Program-made: the position numbers and the translations under genes
The notes under the pieces: model-generated
Database searches by the model: none
Seen by the model: only the letters and a program-made list of their open reading frames with translations
What the model was told of the DNA's origin: nothing
Assembly (NCBI GenBank): GCA_029962745.1
Contig: CM057167.1
Span: forward strand, 19,744,054 to 19,808,053
Source: Echinometra lucunter
Taxonomy: Eukaryota > Echinodermata > Echinoidea > Camarodonta > Echinometridae
Length of the DNA: 64,000 bases
Reading direction: 5' to 3'
Part shown: positions 1 to 11,486 of the stretch, piece after piece
How positions within the stretch are numbered: the first letter of the stretch is position 1
Layout: the number at the start of each line of letters is the position of its first letter

Positions 1-13
1 TCTGTCTATCTAG

Positions 14-1089
14 GAAAGAAAAGTTCAGAGAAGAAACAAGAAAAAGAGAAGAAGAAGAAGAGTAAGAAGAAGAAGAAAAGGAGGGAATCTGAGACAGACA
101 AATCTACTGCAGAAACATCTGGTGATGATAGGAGTGAAATGAGTGGTAGTGCTACATCAGGATTGGAGGACTTTGAGGCATCACCACGGAAACAACGAGG
201 GCGGAAGAGAAAGAGGGGGTCATCGACAAGCGAGGCTGAGATTGATGATGGGAAGAGGAGTAGGAGGAAGAAAGGGAAAAAGTCTGGTTCTGATGGGCAG
301 GAAGATGAAGAAGAGGGATGGATCGAGAATGACAGAGATGAGATGAGCTCAAATAAAGGGGAGTCCCCTCAAAAGGGGGAATCCCCTGAAAATGGGAAAT
401 CCCCCAAAGAACAGACAAGGATTTTGGTTTGTGCATCTGATGGGAAGAGTCTATCTCCAGAAACATCACGGCTTCCTAGGAGTGAAGATGAGGAGAGTAG
501 GATGGAGACGATTTCTTTGAAGCGGAAGAGAAGGGGACGACCGAGGAAGACTGTTATGCCGGAAGAAGATATGACTGCTTGGAGAAGCATCTCAGAATCC
601 CCTGGAAATGGGAAATCCCCCAAAGAACAGACTTTGAAGCGGAAGAGAGGGGGAAGACCGAGGAAGACTGTTATGCCGCAAGAAAATATGACTGCTTGGA
701 GAAGCATCTCAGATGACGGTTGGAGTCATGAAGATGGTGGTTGGGTCAGCGATGGTGGAGCTAGCGCTGGCACCGTTGGACAGGTTAACAGTTGTGTCCG
801 TGTTGACGTCAGGACAGAGAAAACAGACCATCTAGAGATATCTCCTCCAGAACCCTCCAACAGACCACCCCCAAAGAAAGTACTGCTTGGTTTGAAAAAG
901 ACAGGATCACAAAAGAACCCTGTAGGTGAGGGATCAGGGGGTGAAGAGCAGGGTGCAGGTGGGGGCAAAGATTTGAAAGAGAAGGAGGAGAAAACACTGT
1001 CAAGGATAAGCAAGAGAAAAGAGTTGGAGGAACGGGCAGATAGATCTCCAAGGAAGTCAACAAGACCCAGAAAGGTGGTCAAATACTGA
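14..1089 (+). CDS. 3' terminal exon of an AT-hook, Lys/Arg-rich nuclear protein (5' part outside window)
   Basis: The reading frame is open from a splice-acceptor-like TCTATCTAG at 5-13 to a TGA at 1087-1089, so this reads as a last coding exon; the ATG at 139 is probably internal. The encoded ~358 residues are almost all low complexity: a Lys/Glu-rich start, RGRKRKR, an acidic stretch, then two AT-hook cores (RRGRPRKT near 530 and GGRPRKT near 650) and a basic end, SPRKSTRPRKVVKY. The AT-hooks lie in a tandem duplication of about 40 residues (KRGRPRKTVMP..MTAWRSIS), and GNGKSPKEQT also recurs. AT-hooks bind the minor groove of AT-rich DNA, so a chromatin role is likely. Cohesin-associated PDS5 proteins have similar Lys-rich AT-hook tails, but I see no diagnostic domain and do not name it. 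It converges with ZMYND11. Confidence 0.7.
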
Positions 1090-2224
1090 GAGTCCATCAA
1101 TTTACCAAGGGTGGCATTATATGGGTATTTAGGAGATATACATGTGTTCCTATGAAGTATTTGGCATCACCTGGGCCTGGGAGGGGAAAAGCGAACTTAA
1201 TCACTGTGACCCTTGGGTCTCTCCTCCTGATCTTATCGGAATGTGCAGATGTACCTCTACACTGGGGTTTGCTCCTATTTCCTAGTTGGTGCTAATGTTG
1301 CGTGTGAGTCAGTCAAGTTAGGACTTGGTGATCAGAAAGTATTTGAGCTAGAGTAACAAGCTGTACAATTGATTTGCAATCATTATCCATGTTCATGTCA
1401 TTATCACCATCACGATAAATTACCATCGTCACTATCACCAGCCAACACCAACATCATCCATTATCTACATCATCGTGGATAGGGGATACCACTTACAGAA
1501 TAACGACATTTGTCAAGAAATATTTAAATGGTAGACAGTGTCTCCATTATATCTCGTTTATCTGTAGAGAATTGTGGATGTCAGAAACCGAGGAATCTTT
1601 CTCTTTTACCCCCTTTACATGCATTACAAATGCTGTTCATTACCGTCCTGGGCTGGTATTCAATGAAATACTTAAGTCAGAAATATGAGTATTTTTCTTA
1701 GTTTTTTACTTAGATAAAATACGTAGCAAAAATTGGTCTTCAATGCAATACTTTGGCCAAGTACTCTAAGTCAAAGACACCTACCTAGGAGACTTAAGCT
1801 AATTATTTTGGAGGCCTTGATTGGCAGGCATAGGTTTTTATATGCAGTCATGAGCTGCACAGAATTATATCATAGCATCGAAAATATGACGTCACAATGC
1901 TTATCAGTAAGAATTTGGGCTTAAAGTTGTCTTAATAAAGTAAAATTCAAAGTATTGAATTGAATACCACTTAAGCAAATTTCTTAGCCAAGCAAAATAC
2001 TTAGTAAAAGTTTTACTTATTCCAAGTATCATTCTCTGTCTCCGTTTTTAAGTTGTCAATGTCTTGATCGTGGCATTTTATTGCTGAATATTAGGTTTGT
2101 AGTCCCTGATGAGTGATTAAGTTTAGCTGTAAATAATCCCAGCTTTTTAGAAAAAGTATTAAAGGGGTTTTTAGCAAATATCTTTGGAAGATTCGACATT
2201 GCGATGACCTTGATATTTGTTCTG
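1090..2224. other. 3' UTR / intergenic stretch after the AT-hook gene
   Basis: No coding signal. An AATAAA hexamer at about 1934 could be the poly(A) signal of the upstream gene. 1660-2040 contains facing copies of a GGTATTCAAT..CTTAAG motif, suggesting a small decayed inverted-repeat element; its ends are not clear enough to call. Confidence 0.3.
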
Positions 2225-2960
2225 GGAGTCAAATTTGTGTTGAATATGTGTGTGGGTGCGTGTGTGTGTGTGGGGGGGGGGTCAAACATTGTAGAGAAGT
2301 TGTGTGAGAGACAGACAGAGAGAGAGAGAGAGAGAGAGTGAGATGGGTAACTAGGAGAGGAAAGAGAGAACAGTAAGTCTTCCCCCCCAAAATCCTAACA
2401 ACAAAATAGAAAGAAAACCAACAACTCTTCGTGTTTGTGTGTTGTGTGTGTGTGTGGGGGGGGGGTCAAACATTGTAGAGAAGTTGTGTGAGAGACAGAC
2501 AGAGAGAGAGAGAGAGAGTGAGATGGGTAACTAGGAGAGGAAAGAGAGAACAGTAAGTCTTCCCCCAAAAAATCCTAATAACAAAATAGAAAACCAACAA
2601 CTCTTCGTGTTTGTGTGTGTGTATGTGTGTGTGTGTGTGTGGGGGGGGGGGGGTCAAACATTGTAGAGAAGTTGTGTGAGAGACAGACAGAGAGAGAGAG
2701 AGTGAGATGGGTAACTAGGAGAGGAAAGAGAGAACAGTAAGTCTTCCCCCCAAAAATCCTAACACAACAAAATAGAAAGAAAACCAACAACTCTTCGTGT
2801 TTGTGTGTGTGGGGGGGTCAAACATTGTAGAGAAGTTGTGTGAGAGACAGACAGAGAGAGAGAGAGAGAGTGAGAGATGGGTAACTAGGAGAGGAAAGAG
2901 AGAACAATAAGTCTTCCCCCCCAAAATCCTAACAAAACAAAATAGAAAACCAACAACTCT
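2225..2960. repeat. Tandem repeat, four units of ~165-190 bp built from microsatellites
   Basis: Four head-to-tail units share the landmark TCAAACATTGTAGAGAAGTT at 2282, 2466, 2654 and 2818. Each unit runs (GT)n, poly-G, the landmark, (GA)n, GATGGGTAACTAGGAGAGG, poly-C and CCAACAACTCT. Unit lengths differ mainly because the GT, G and GA tracts expand and contract. Confidence 0.9.
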
Positions 2961-3696
2961 GCGTAATTTTGTGACACTTCTCTTTTTAATCTTTTTTTAT
3001 ATTACATTCCTACAAAACTATACAGAATCGGAAATGATACACGCAACACGTCCCAACATATAGACTTGACATTTTCTGGCAGAAACTGATAGCTACACTC
3101 TATTAACCATTGGTAAACCCTTTCTTCAATCCTCTTTTTTTTAACAAGTACCATCCATGATATCCAAAACCCTTGCTTTTCTCAACAGTAATATCTGATA
3201 TAACAAATATAAAATTGAGCAAATTTTCGAGAAAAAAAAATAAAAAAAACAAACAAAATACATGTATGAAGGGAGATATTGGCAATTACATAATTTTCAA
3301 TTTGGAGAACTGGAAAATAGTTATTACAATGTACATTTGTACATTAAAGTTGTACATAAAGCAGCCTGAGAAAACAGTGCTAAGCTGCAGGATATACTGT
3401 ATCATTTCTATCATCATTTGACCACTACATGTGTTTACCACAAGCATAAGAGTGGAGACTTGTTAAGACATGACGCAGTTAACCACCTGAAAAAGAAGAA
3501 CACGGCAGCAAAATAAAATGACATCATGATCCATGTAGGAGGTACAATGAGGGGCCCAGCTGTGCACAGTTATCTTTCTAACCCTGCTTGCTATTTGTGT
3601 CTGAGCAATGCTCAAGATGTATCGCCAGTTTTCTTACTGGATGGGACAGACTGAAACATGTTGTTGCGACAGTGCAAACACGCCCCTATATATACT
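2961..3696. other. Intergenic, no recognised feature
   Basis: AT-rich sequence without a convincing ORF or paired termini. The short ORFs here look random. Confidence 0.5.
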
Positions 3697-3952
3697 GATA
3701 ATAATAATAGTAATATCGGATATTCAAACAGCGCATATATCCCCCAGAGAAGGTGCTCAAGGCGCTCCCCGGCTCAGCTAGGCCACAAGCGTGTTGAGCA
3801 ATTCCTTCCTGCCGTTAACCATTTATACCTGGGTAGGGAGTGGCGAAAGTAGATTCATACCTTGCCAAAGGACATTAGAGCCACGGCAGGACTTGAACTC
3901 GGACCACGAGATCCACAGTCCAGTGACGTATCCACTAGACCACGACACCTCT
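3697..3952 (-). repeat. tRNA-derived SINE (head at 3952, tail near 3697)
   Basis: Read on the minus strand, it starts with an A-box-like TGGTCTAGTGG and a B-box-like GAGTTCAAGTCC, then CTGCCGTGG and TTTGGCAAG, a unique body, and an ATT-type tail near 3700-3716. This layout (tRNA head with pol III boxes, body, short tandem tail) is that of a tRNA SINE. Related copies lie at 12461, 18362-19495 and 21850-22530. Confidence 0.7.
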
Positions 3953-3978
3953 ACATATTGTGCGGAGACAAGCCCTTT

Positions 3979-4382
3979 TTAACCCATTCATGACAGAGGT
4001 CCACATTTTGTGGTTTGGCCTAATATCTTTTGATGCAAAGCCCTAAAAATCATACCAAATACATGAGCAGAAAGAGCAAAAAAAACTGTGCCCATTTAGG
4101 TTGCGTCAATATTCGTTGTTTGATGCTGAAAATTTTTAAAAGGAAAATAAGCATTAAAATCCTTAGATTGGCAATGTGATAGGAAGTCTAAAATCACCAT
4201 TTTCCCCTGCAAATTGGCAACTTTTTGACTCGTCATAATTTCTGTCAATTTATATTCATTTCAGATACATGACGTTTTATAAGAAAATTGTAGCAATAAA
4301 ATAAAAATGTTGGTGTTGCCAATTTGAAGAATAAAAGCTGATCAAATTAGGCTTTAAATAATTCCTGTCACGAATGGGTTAA
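3979..4382. mobile_element. piggyBac-type MITE (TTAA flanks, CCCATTCRTGACAG TIR)
   Basis: The element is bounded by TTAA at 3979-3982 and 4379-4382, with termini CCCATTCATGACAG and CTGTCACGAATGGG. TTAA target sites and CCC..GGG ends are typical of piggyBac. At ~400 bp with no ORF it is non-autonomous. Other copies are at ~5969-6379 and 18523-18938, with the haplotype counterpart at 31341-31755. Confidence 0.8.
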
Positions 4383-5968
4383 ATACGATGCATTTCTAAT
4401 GAAAATCCAGTTTTGACACTGACTACTGTTTTGGAGTTATTAATATCTTCCTTCCAGATAGGTTTCAGGTTTGGAAGAAATAATGAAGCGTTTCATGGCA
4501 AATATTCTTCTTTCTTGGTTTTACAAGAGGACACCTTTAAGATCATGTAAGGGCATTCCTGCACTGATGCGACAAAATGTAAACATATGACAAGATACAG
4601 AAAAGCTCTAAAGTTATCCTATAACCACCGACTCCTGAATTTTCTAGTTCCAGTGGGGCTAAAATAGGAACCATTTGTCCTGTGGGCAGTGGGGATTAAT
4701 GCAACAGTTCTGGGTTTTTTTAAGATGCTACATGGATGATGAGTATTCCTCAAAGAGCTCAGACATCTTATTGGCCTTGTATTTATTTCTATTCTCATTG
4801 TAGTACATGTAAAACCATTCTTTCTGTCTACAATATACGTCAAATAAAGTACATGTTTAATTGGCAATTTAATATACTCGTAGTAATCACTAGAATTTCA
4901 AGGGAATGTTCAGCACAAAAATAGGACGTAAAATAAGCTAAGTATGTGAAAGTGTAGTAAAAGGCACATTGTTAAATTTGTACAATAAGAACATACAATG
5001 TACATAAATATCCAAACTATATTTCAACAATGATTCTAACACTCTGCAGTCTAAAGTTCTCTTTGCAAATATACATTTCTTAAAAACTTGCAATGCATGA
5101 CGGCAAATAACACCCATGCGGTGCAAGCCTGATATTCATGTCCCATTTGATTCACAGATGGAACATGAACATATACTTTTTTCTTCACAACTATGACTCA
5201 CATTTGAAGTTTTGTCCAGGACCAGGCAAAAGACGTCCTACAACCCGACATACATGTGCATGTAATGACACTACTGAGTCAATGATACCCCGTCTTTCTT
5301 CCATTCCAAAAAAAAACCACCAAAAGAAAACTATGCTAACTAGATGTAATTATTGTACATACCCATCTGAATGATGAATTTTTAACACAAGAATCAAACC
5401 ATGTATAGACATTGCAGCATTATCAAGCTATTTCATATGAAAGCAAATTAACAAAATAAGATACATTTTTACATCATAGCAATAAATTCTAAAATATATT
5501 GCATTTGAGAGTTGTAATGTTTGACATTGTAGCAGAAAAACTGCTGCAAGCATTTACAAATACAGTCGAACCTGCTTCAGCGACCACCTGTATAGAGTCT
5601 GCAATTTTTGTTCCCTTAGTTTTCCCACTGAAAGGTGTATTCAAAGAACCCTGTTCATTAAGACGAACATCTCATAAAGACCATTTTCCTTTTTGCCCTC
5701 CCTTTTTATATACAGGTTTCACTGTATTTTGTGCGATACCCAAATCTCTACCACTTTGTCTTGGTCCATAAAGCCTCTTTCACACGTGGGGCTGTACTCT
5801 GTTGTATCATCAACAAAAAACAAACAATAAAAAAAATATGTGTAGTGTATACATGTAGATTGTACCAAGAGAGATCAGCAAATACATACACATGTAAGGT
5901 CCAGTGCAGATGCCGAATATTTTCCCCATAAATGATATCTCCTCCAAATCATTTTCCCACATGTTCCT
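4383..5968. other. Intergenic, no recognised gene
   Basis: AT-rich DNA with frequent TACATGTA words, common in marine invertebrate non-coding DNA. The ORFs of 60-90 codons show no recognisable domain. Confidence 0.5.
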
Positions 5969-6379
5969 TGTTCGTGACAGGGGTCCACATTTTGTGGTTT
6001 GGCCTAATATCTTTTGATGCAAAAACCCTAAAAATCATACCAAATACATGAGCAGAAAGAGCAAAAAATTCTACACAAACTGTGCCCATTATGATTGCGT
6101 CAATATTCGTTGTTTGATGCTTAAATTTTTAAAAAGTAAAATAAGCATTAAAATCCTTAAATTGGCTATGTGATACAAAGTTTCAAATCACTGTTTTCCC
6201 CTGCAAATTGGCAACTTTTCGACCTCTCATCATAATTCCTGTCAATTTATATTCATTTCAGATACATGACATTTTATAAGAAAAATGTAGAAATAAAATT
6301 AAAATGTTGGTGTTGCCAATTTGAAGAATAAAAGCTGATCAAATTAGGCTTTAAATAATTCCTGTCACGAATGGGTTAA
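5969..6379. mobile_element. Second copy of the piggyBac-type MITE, left end degraded
   Basis: The internal sequence matches 3979-4382 closely, including TGTGGTTTGGCCTAATATC and GCTGATCAAATTAGGC. The right end is intact (GAATGGGTTAA, TTAA at 6376-6379). The left end has lost the TTAACCCA but keeps TTCGTGACAG. Confidence 0.75.
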
Positions 6380-6520
6380 ATGATGATTACTATATCATGT
6401 CTGCATGGGGCATAAGACGGCAAAACAAAAAACTTACGAGTAATGTATTTTGCCAGATGCTCCAGCATATTACAACAGAGCTGCCAACCCCAATTCGAAA
6501 AAAAAATCATATTCTTTCTT

Positions 6521-6937
6521 TTAACCCATAGAGGTACAGCGTCTCCTTTAGGAAACGCTTGTGCAGTATCTGTTGGTCCAGAATGTTGGGCAGTACATGT
6601 CATACATGAGCAGAAAGAGAAAAATGCACTGAAAAATTTGAGCCCATTCCCAACGCCGTATGGTGTGGCGTTCTTGAATTGGAGCAGTTTAATTGTAACT
6701 AATCATTAACCTCTTTAAATTGGCAATGCAGTGAATAATACATAATCACTATATCTGTGTTAAACTTGGCAACTTCTGATTAAATTTTACAGTTATAATT
6801 CACTTTGGTTCATGTTATCTCCGTATTAATTTTGTTCAAGCTATGTAAGTGTGGAAAAAAATAATTTTTGTTGCCAATTTGAGGATTGAAGATGATTAAT
6901 TTAGACCTCAAGAAAGCTCTATACTTCTATGGGTTAA
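6521..6937. mobile_element. Related TTAA-flanked MITE, different TIR (CCCATAGAGGTAC)
   Basis: TTAA at 6521-6524 and 6934-6937 bracket ends CCCATAGAGGTAC and TACTTCTATGGG. Internal words (CATGAGCAGAAAGAG, AATTTGAGGATTGAAGATGA) resemble the neighbouring MITE family, so the two families are probably relatives with diverged ends. Confidence 0.7.
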
Positions 6938-7278
6938 TCCTATTTTAGGCTTGAAAATTTGTATAGAACAGTGTGATTACTAAGCCACTCCTTCAAAAAC
7001 ATCTTACTACATGGGATAAAATTCTACTATTAGCGACAGCTCTGCACACAACCATTTTTTTTCAGCAGCACTGGCTACCAGTATGGGGCCTGGTGGCCTC
7101 AAAAGCTAGAACTCCTGTGATTTATGTATATACATGTACTGACTGGGCTTGTCTCCCGAATTGTCAGTTAACGGAGCAGCAAGAGGGCACCAGACTTCAC
7201 TGGGTAGTGCTGTGAATTGCAATGGGAAAGCAAATACGAATCTATATTAAAGGATAATACAACCTTGACATCAATGTG

Positions 7279-7800
7279 CTTCCAGTGAATGAAGAAGAAG
7301 AACAAGAAGAATAAACAGTGAAAGTTTGAGCAAGATCTGACAATCTGTTCAAGAGTTATGAACTTTGAAAGCTTAAGTAAATCTTTATTATGGGATCCTT
7401 GAATTGGCAACTCTGCCAGGATCTGTGATGTCATCGTGGACAACTCTCCATTCATTTTGTACACAGAATTTAACATTTTCTTTATTTTCAAGAAAAATAA
7501 AAATTCCTTTTGATTTATTGTTTAAGTGTGACATGGCTATATCAATTCTGCAAGCATTTAGGGAAGAAAAATGTTGATTCCTGACTTGAAATTTCATATA
7601 AATAATTTTTTGAAAAATTATGTACAAAATGAATTGAGAGTTGTCCACTATGACATCACAGATGCCGGAAAAGTTGCCAACTCAAGGATCCCCATAATAG
7701 GGATTTACTGAAACTTTCAAAATTCATAACTCCTGAACAGACTGTCCGATTTTGCTCAAATTTTCACTGTTTACTCTTCTTGATCATCTTTATTCACTAA
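7279..7800. repeat. Foldback (long inverted repeat) element
   Basis: A left arm (about 7279-7473) and right arm (about 7619-7800) are inverted copies, with shared words such as GGATCCTTGA, TGTGATGTCAT, GTGGACAACTCT and TTCATTTTGTACA. A ~145-bp AT-rich loop separates them. There is no coding content. Confidence 0.75.
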
Positions 7801-10800
7801 GAGCCCACTGATGCCTGGGTTGCATTCTCATTTAAGTTTTTAGTAGTAATATTAACTCCAATTCAAAGTATATTTTAAGTATATTTGAAGTATAATTGTA
7901 CTAATTAGAACTTTTGCTGGGCTAAGACCATGAGTGTCCATGGATGGTGCCCTCTATAGTTTTGGTATAACAAACCACGGTTATCAGAATCAAGCTGAAA
8001 TGGCAAATGGTATGTTTGGTCCCAGATATACATTTATCAGGAAGTATTATCCACACAAATGATTACATTTACGAGTAGAAGATATATTCACGTTCATCTA
8101 CGCTTTGTACGACTTTTTTTTCTTCTCAAAATTACAAAAATCATATTCATTCCTACGGACAAAAGATCTGCTGAGCTTGCCTTAACAATATTTACTATGT
8201 CACAAAAATAAAAAAAATCTTGGCATCGTGCCATGGGTCATTCCCAAATATCCGCTATAACTATGAACAAAATACATGTATCACAAAAACCATATACAAA
8301 ATTGGTGTCTTACACCTATCCAAAATGATTATTTATAAAAGAAAGCTGAAGAAAATAATGATAAACATGCACTTATTTCAGTTCTGTTGGAGCATTTGAT
8401 TTCTCTTATGCACTTACATGTATAGGCAAAAATATTCAAAAGCAGAGCAATATTTACACAATCAGAAAAAGGCAGAGATGAAATTACTAAAATTATCCCT
8501 ACAACTGGTGTAAAGCATGAAAACAAAATATTCAAACATGTAGACAAGAATCAAAGGATATAAAAGAAGCAACAACAAAATAAAATTTCTACAATTCTTC
8601 ATTGTATCATCACTGATGTACCTCAAGTAAAATAAAGAACAAAATGCACAAAAATACACAAAATAAAAGACATGGATTAGGCCTCATGTGTATCTGAAAA
8701 TAAGTGAATGTATGTTAATTCTAATGTAAGGGCAATCCAATGAAGGGACACCTCTGTAGAATATAGAAAATAGCAGAAGTGGGAGATACCCCCCCCCCCC
8801 ACTCTAACCAACCAAAATTTCTTGCCAAAACAAACTTGTATAATGTGAACATGGAATTTTTTTGCGGTGTGGACATTTTCACACATTTCACGAAAAATAT
8901 GCACAAATATTTTTTTTTATTTTGCTCGTGAATACTGTTATCCCAACTGTCCACAAAAATTTAAAATCTGTGATTGTATCTAACTCGCCTAAGCTCGAAA
9001 AATTAAATGCGTGAAATTGCCACTTTTACATTACTTGTTGGCAGAATTTTCCCTTATTGTGTGTCATTGTAGGAGCTGACTTGTAAACCAGTTTTGTTTT
9101 CTAGTCAATTTGGAATGAGGAAGGGGTATAGGTATAGGTCCAGTTGTCCACTATCTTAAGAACTTTCTAAACCCACATGGGAAGTGACATATATAATTTT
9201 CTTGAGATGTCCAACAAACATTTGGCAAATTTCCATAATCTGCAGACAATCAAACAATACATGTATGTTGAAAATATGTGTAGAATCAACTGTTTTGAGT
9301 CACTTTCATAGCAGTAAATTCTTCATCTTTGAACATGTTATCAATTGTCAGTACACGTGTATCTAAAGGCAGTAACATGGTTTTTAAAAAGTTTAAATCT
9401 GTTCATCTCTTTTCCAGCATTGTTCAATTTCCGGGACATACCAAGGATTGCTGTAGTCCACTCTTCGTTACATGTCCATTATAAAAAATTTGCAAGTCTA
9501 ATTATTCCATATCTGGCACACAAAGAGTTTGTATATTGAAGGTTATAACAGCAAAATCAATACAGAACTATACAAAACAATATTCAAAATACTGTTTGTT
9601 CTATATAATGCATAAAAATCAAAATTATGCATGTCTGCTGGCAAAGCAAATAAACGACTACAAAATAAACTGATATTAATCGGCATTCAGCCTGTGCAAA
9701 AGAAATACATGTACGATGTACATGTATAGCATTCTCATTTGCGAGCAATTCTGGACAATTTAATTTCAACAAGAGTACAAATAGACACTATTATGATACA
9801 AAAATGAACATGCACATATTAAGGATAAAGGATCAACTCAGGAAGCAGTGACACAGCTTGAAGTCATGGTATTATTTGTCTGCAAATGCCGCTTTTCAAG
9901 AACCGCCCCACATCCTAGCACTCACATTTCATGGTCGGTACATACTACATGCATAATCGATGGATTACGTTGAAGCAAGCATGTACTTTGCATAGATCAC
10001 AAGCACCCATGCTGTATATACAACATGCTACTGCCTACTACAATTTTCAAAGACCCCCTCTGGCTAAAAAAAAAAGCTCACAATCACTTTAAAGAACAGC
10101 ATTCAAGAGTACTACATTGCTCTATGGAGATTTCTTTAAGAAATAAAATATTTACACTATTATATTTCTCCATTTTGCCTATAGCTGCTTTATAATTTAA
10201 AACTGATCTGGATATAAATGTCGATGCTTGACATAATTTGTACATTTCTTACTCTTTTCTCATTCACACACTGTAAGAAAATAGTCATCTTCAAGTTGCA
10301 TTCTTAATACATGTAGTGGAAAATCATAACATATGAACATCATTTTAAATTGGATGAAATTTACAGAATATTCAAAAGGGAGGAATATAGGCATATTTGG
10401 GGGTTAACTAGATATTTTGATAGTAACAATGTGCATGACACAAACCATTTAAACCTGTCCTGTGGAAATGATACTCAACTAACTACTATCCTGTGATACG
10501 CTTCCTATCATTATTTGAGATTTCTAAACTTTGCTTTAAAAATATCTTACTTTTTCCGCAGTATATTAAAGTAAGTTGTATGATTCTACATACCAGCAGT
10601 ACACATTTCTAAGCATGAACAGTATGTATGCACTGGCCCTGGTCATGATATATGCTTTAATGCCCTGGCAAATATCACAGTTTTATGCATAAGGTATGGT
10701 GAAATAATATAATTATAGAGAAGAAAAGAAAGAGATAACAGAGTAAACAAAGAAACAAAAAGGGGAAGAGAGAAAGAAGAGAGAGAGAGATGGGGGTGAA

Positions 10801-11363
10801 AAGATATATACACAGGATAGATAGAAGGAAAAGATACTAAACAGAAAAATATGGGAAAGAGATACAGTAAGACTGGGCAAAAGAGAGAATTATGGAGCGA
10901 GAAAATTATTGGCACGTTCAAAAACTCACAAAGGAAATACAAATGTTAAACATGCTACCTAAAGAAAATGAAATATAGACAAGGAAAAAGCCAATAAACA
11001 ATGGATATATACATAAAAGGATACAAATGAATCATGACCTGAGATATGTCGTGTCATGAAGGGCATTCGTTGAATGGTGGGTTATATCTACTTACAAGCT
11101 CACCAGAGCAAAGGTCATGACCTCTATCTCGAGCTCACTTCCCTGCATGAATAACATCAAGATTCTAAGGCGAGGGGAGGGGGGAGAATAATGGTTCCTT
11201 GCATCCGCTTAGTCTCTTTAATATGAACAAATATGGAAATCAGGGAGAAATGTTATTCTCTTTTGTCTTTATCTTGAGTAAAGCTCTCTGAAGTAAGGAC
11301 AGCTAGAGGGAACAGAGCAGGGGGACGGGTCAGTAATGGGGGAGGGGGGGGGGGGGGGAGTGA
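7801..11363. other. Gene-free stretch downstream of the ZMYND11 stop; contains its 3' UTR
   Basis: I see no coding exons. The part next to 11363 must be ZMYND11 3' UTR (minus strand), but its end cannot be fixed. Microsatellites include a C-run at ~8790, GA-rich sequence at ~10730-10870 and a G-run at 11342-11359, a few bases beyond the ZMYND11 stop codon. Confidence 0.5.
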
Positions 11364-11486
11364 TCATCGCTTGCGTCGACAGAGTCTCTTATGCTCCTGA
11401 TGCCAATGGACTTGTTGGCAGCTTATGCTGCAGTAGGATGTGTTCCAGCAGCAATGGTACATGGCTTCCTTCTCACAGTTGATACA
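11364..11486 (-). CDS. ZMYND11: ZMYND11 last exon: MYND zinc finger
   Basis: It translates as [20 protein letters not shown].. and ends HKRLCRRKR followed by TGA at 11364-11366. The Cys/His spacing is that of a MYND finger, which in ZMYND11 binds PxLxP partner motifs. The terminal CRRKR matches vertebrate ZMYND11, so the C-terminus is complete. The acceptor is TTTGACAG just upstream. Confidence 0.95.
   Translation of the reverse strand, partial: CINCEKEAMYHCCWNTSYCSISCQQVHWHQEHKRLCRRKR

Noticed and set aside
3867..3952. Functional tRNA gene on the minus strand
   Set aside because: The A and B boxes are present but the cloverleaf is degenerate, and the sequence continues into a shared body and ATT tail, so it is a SINE head.
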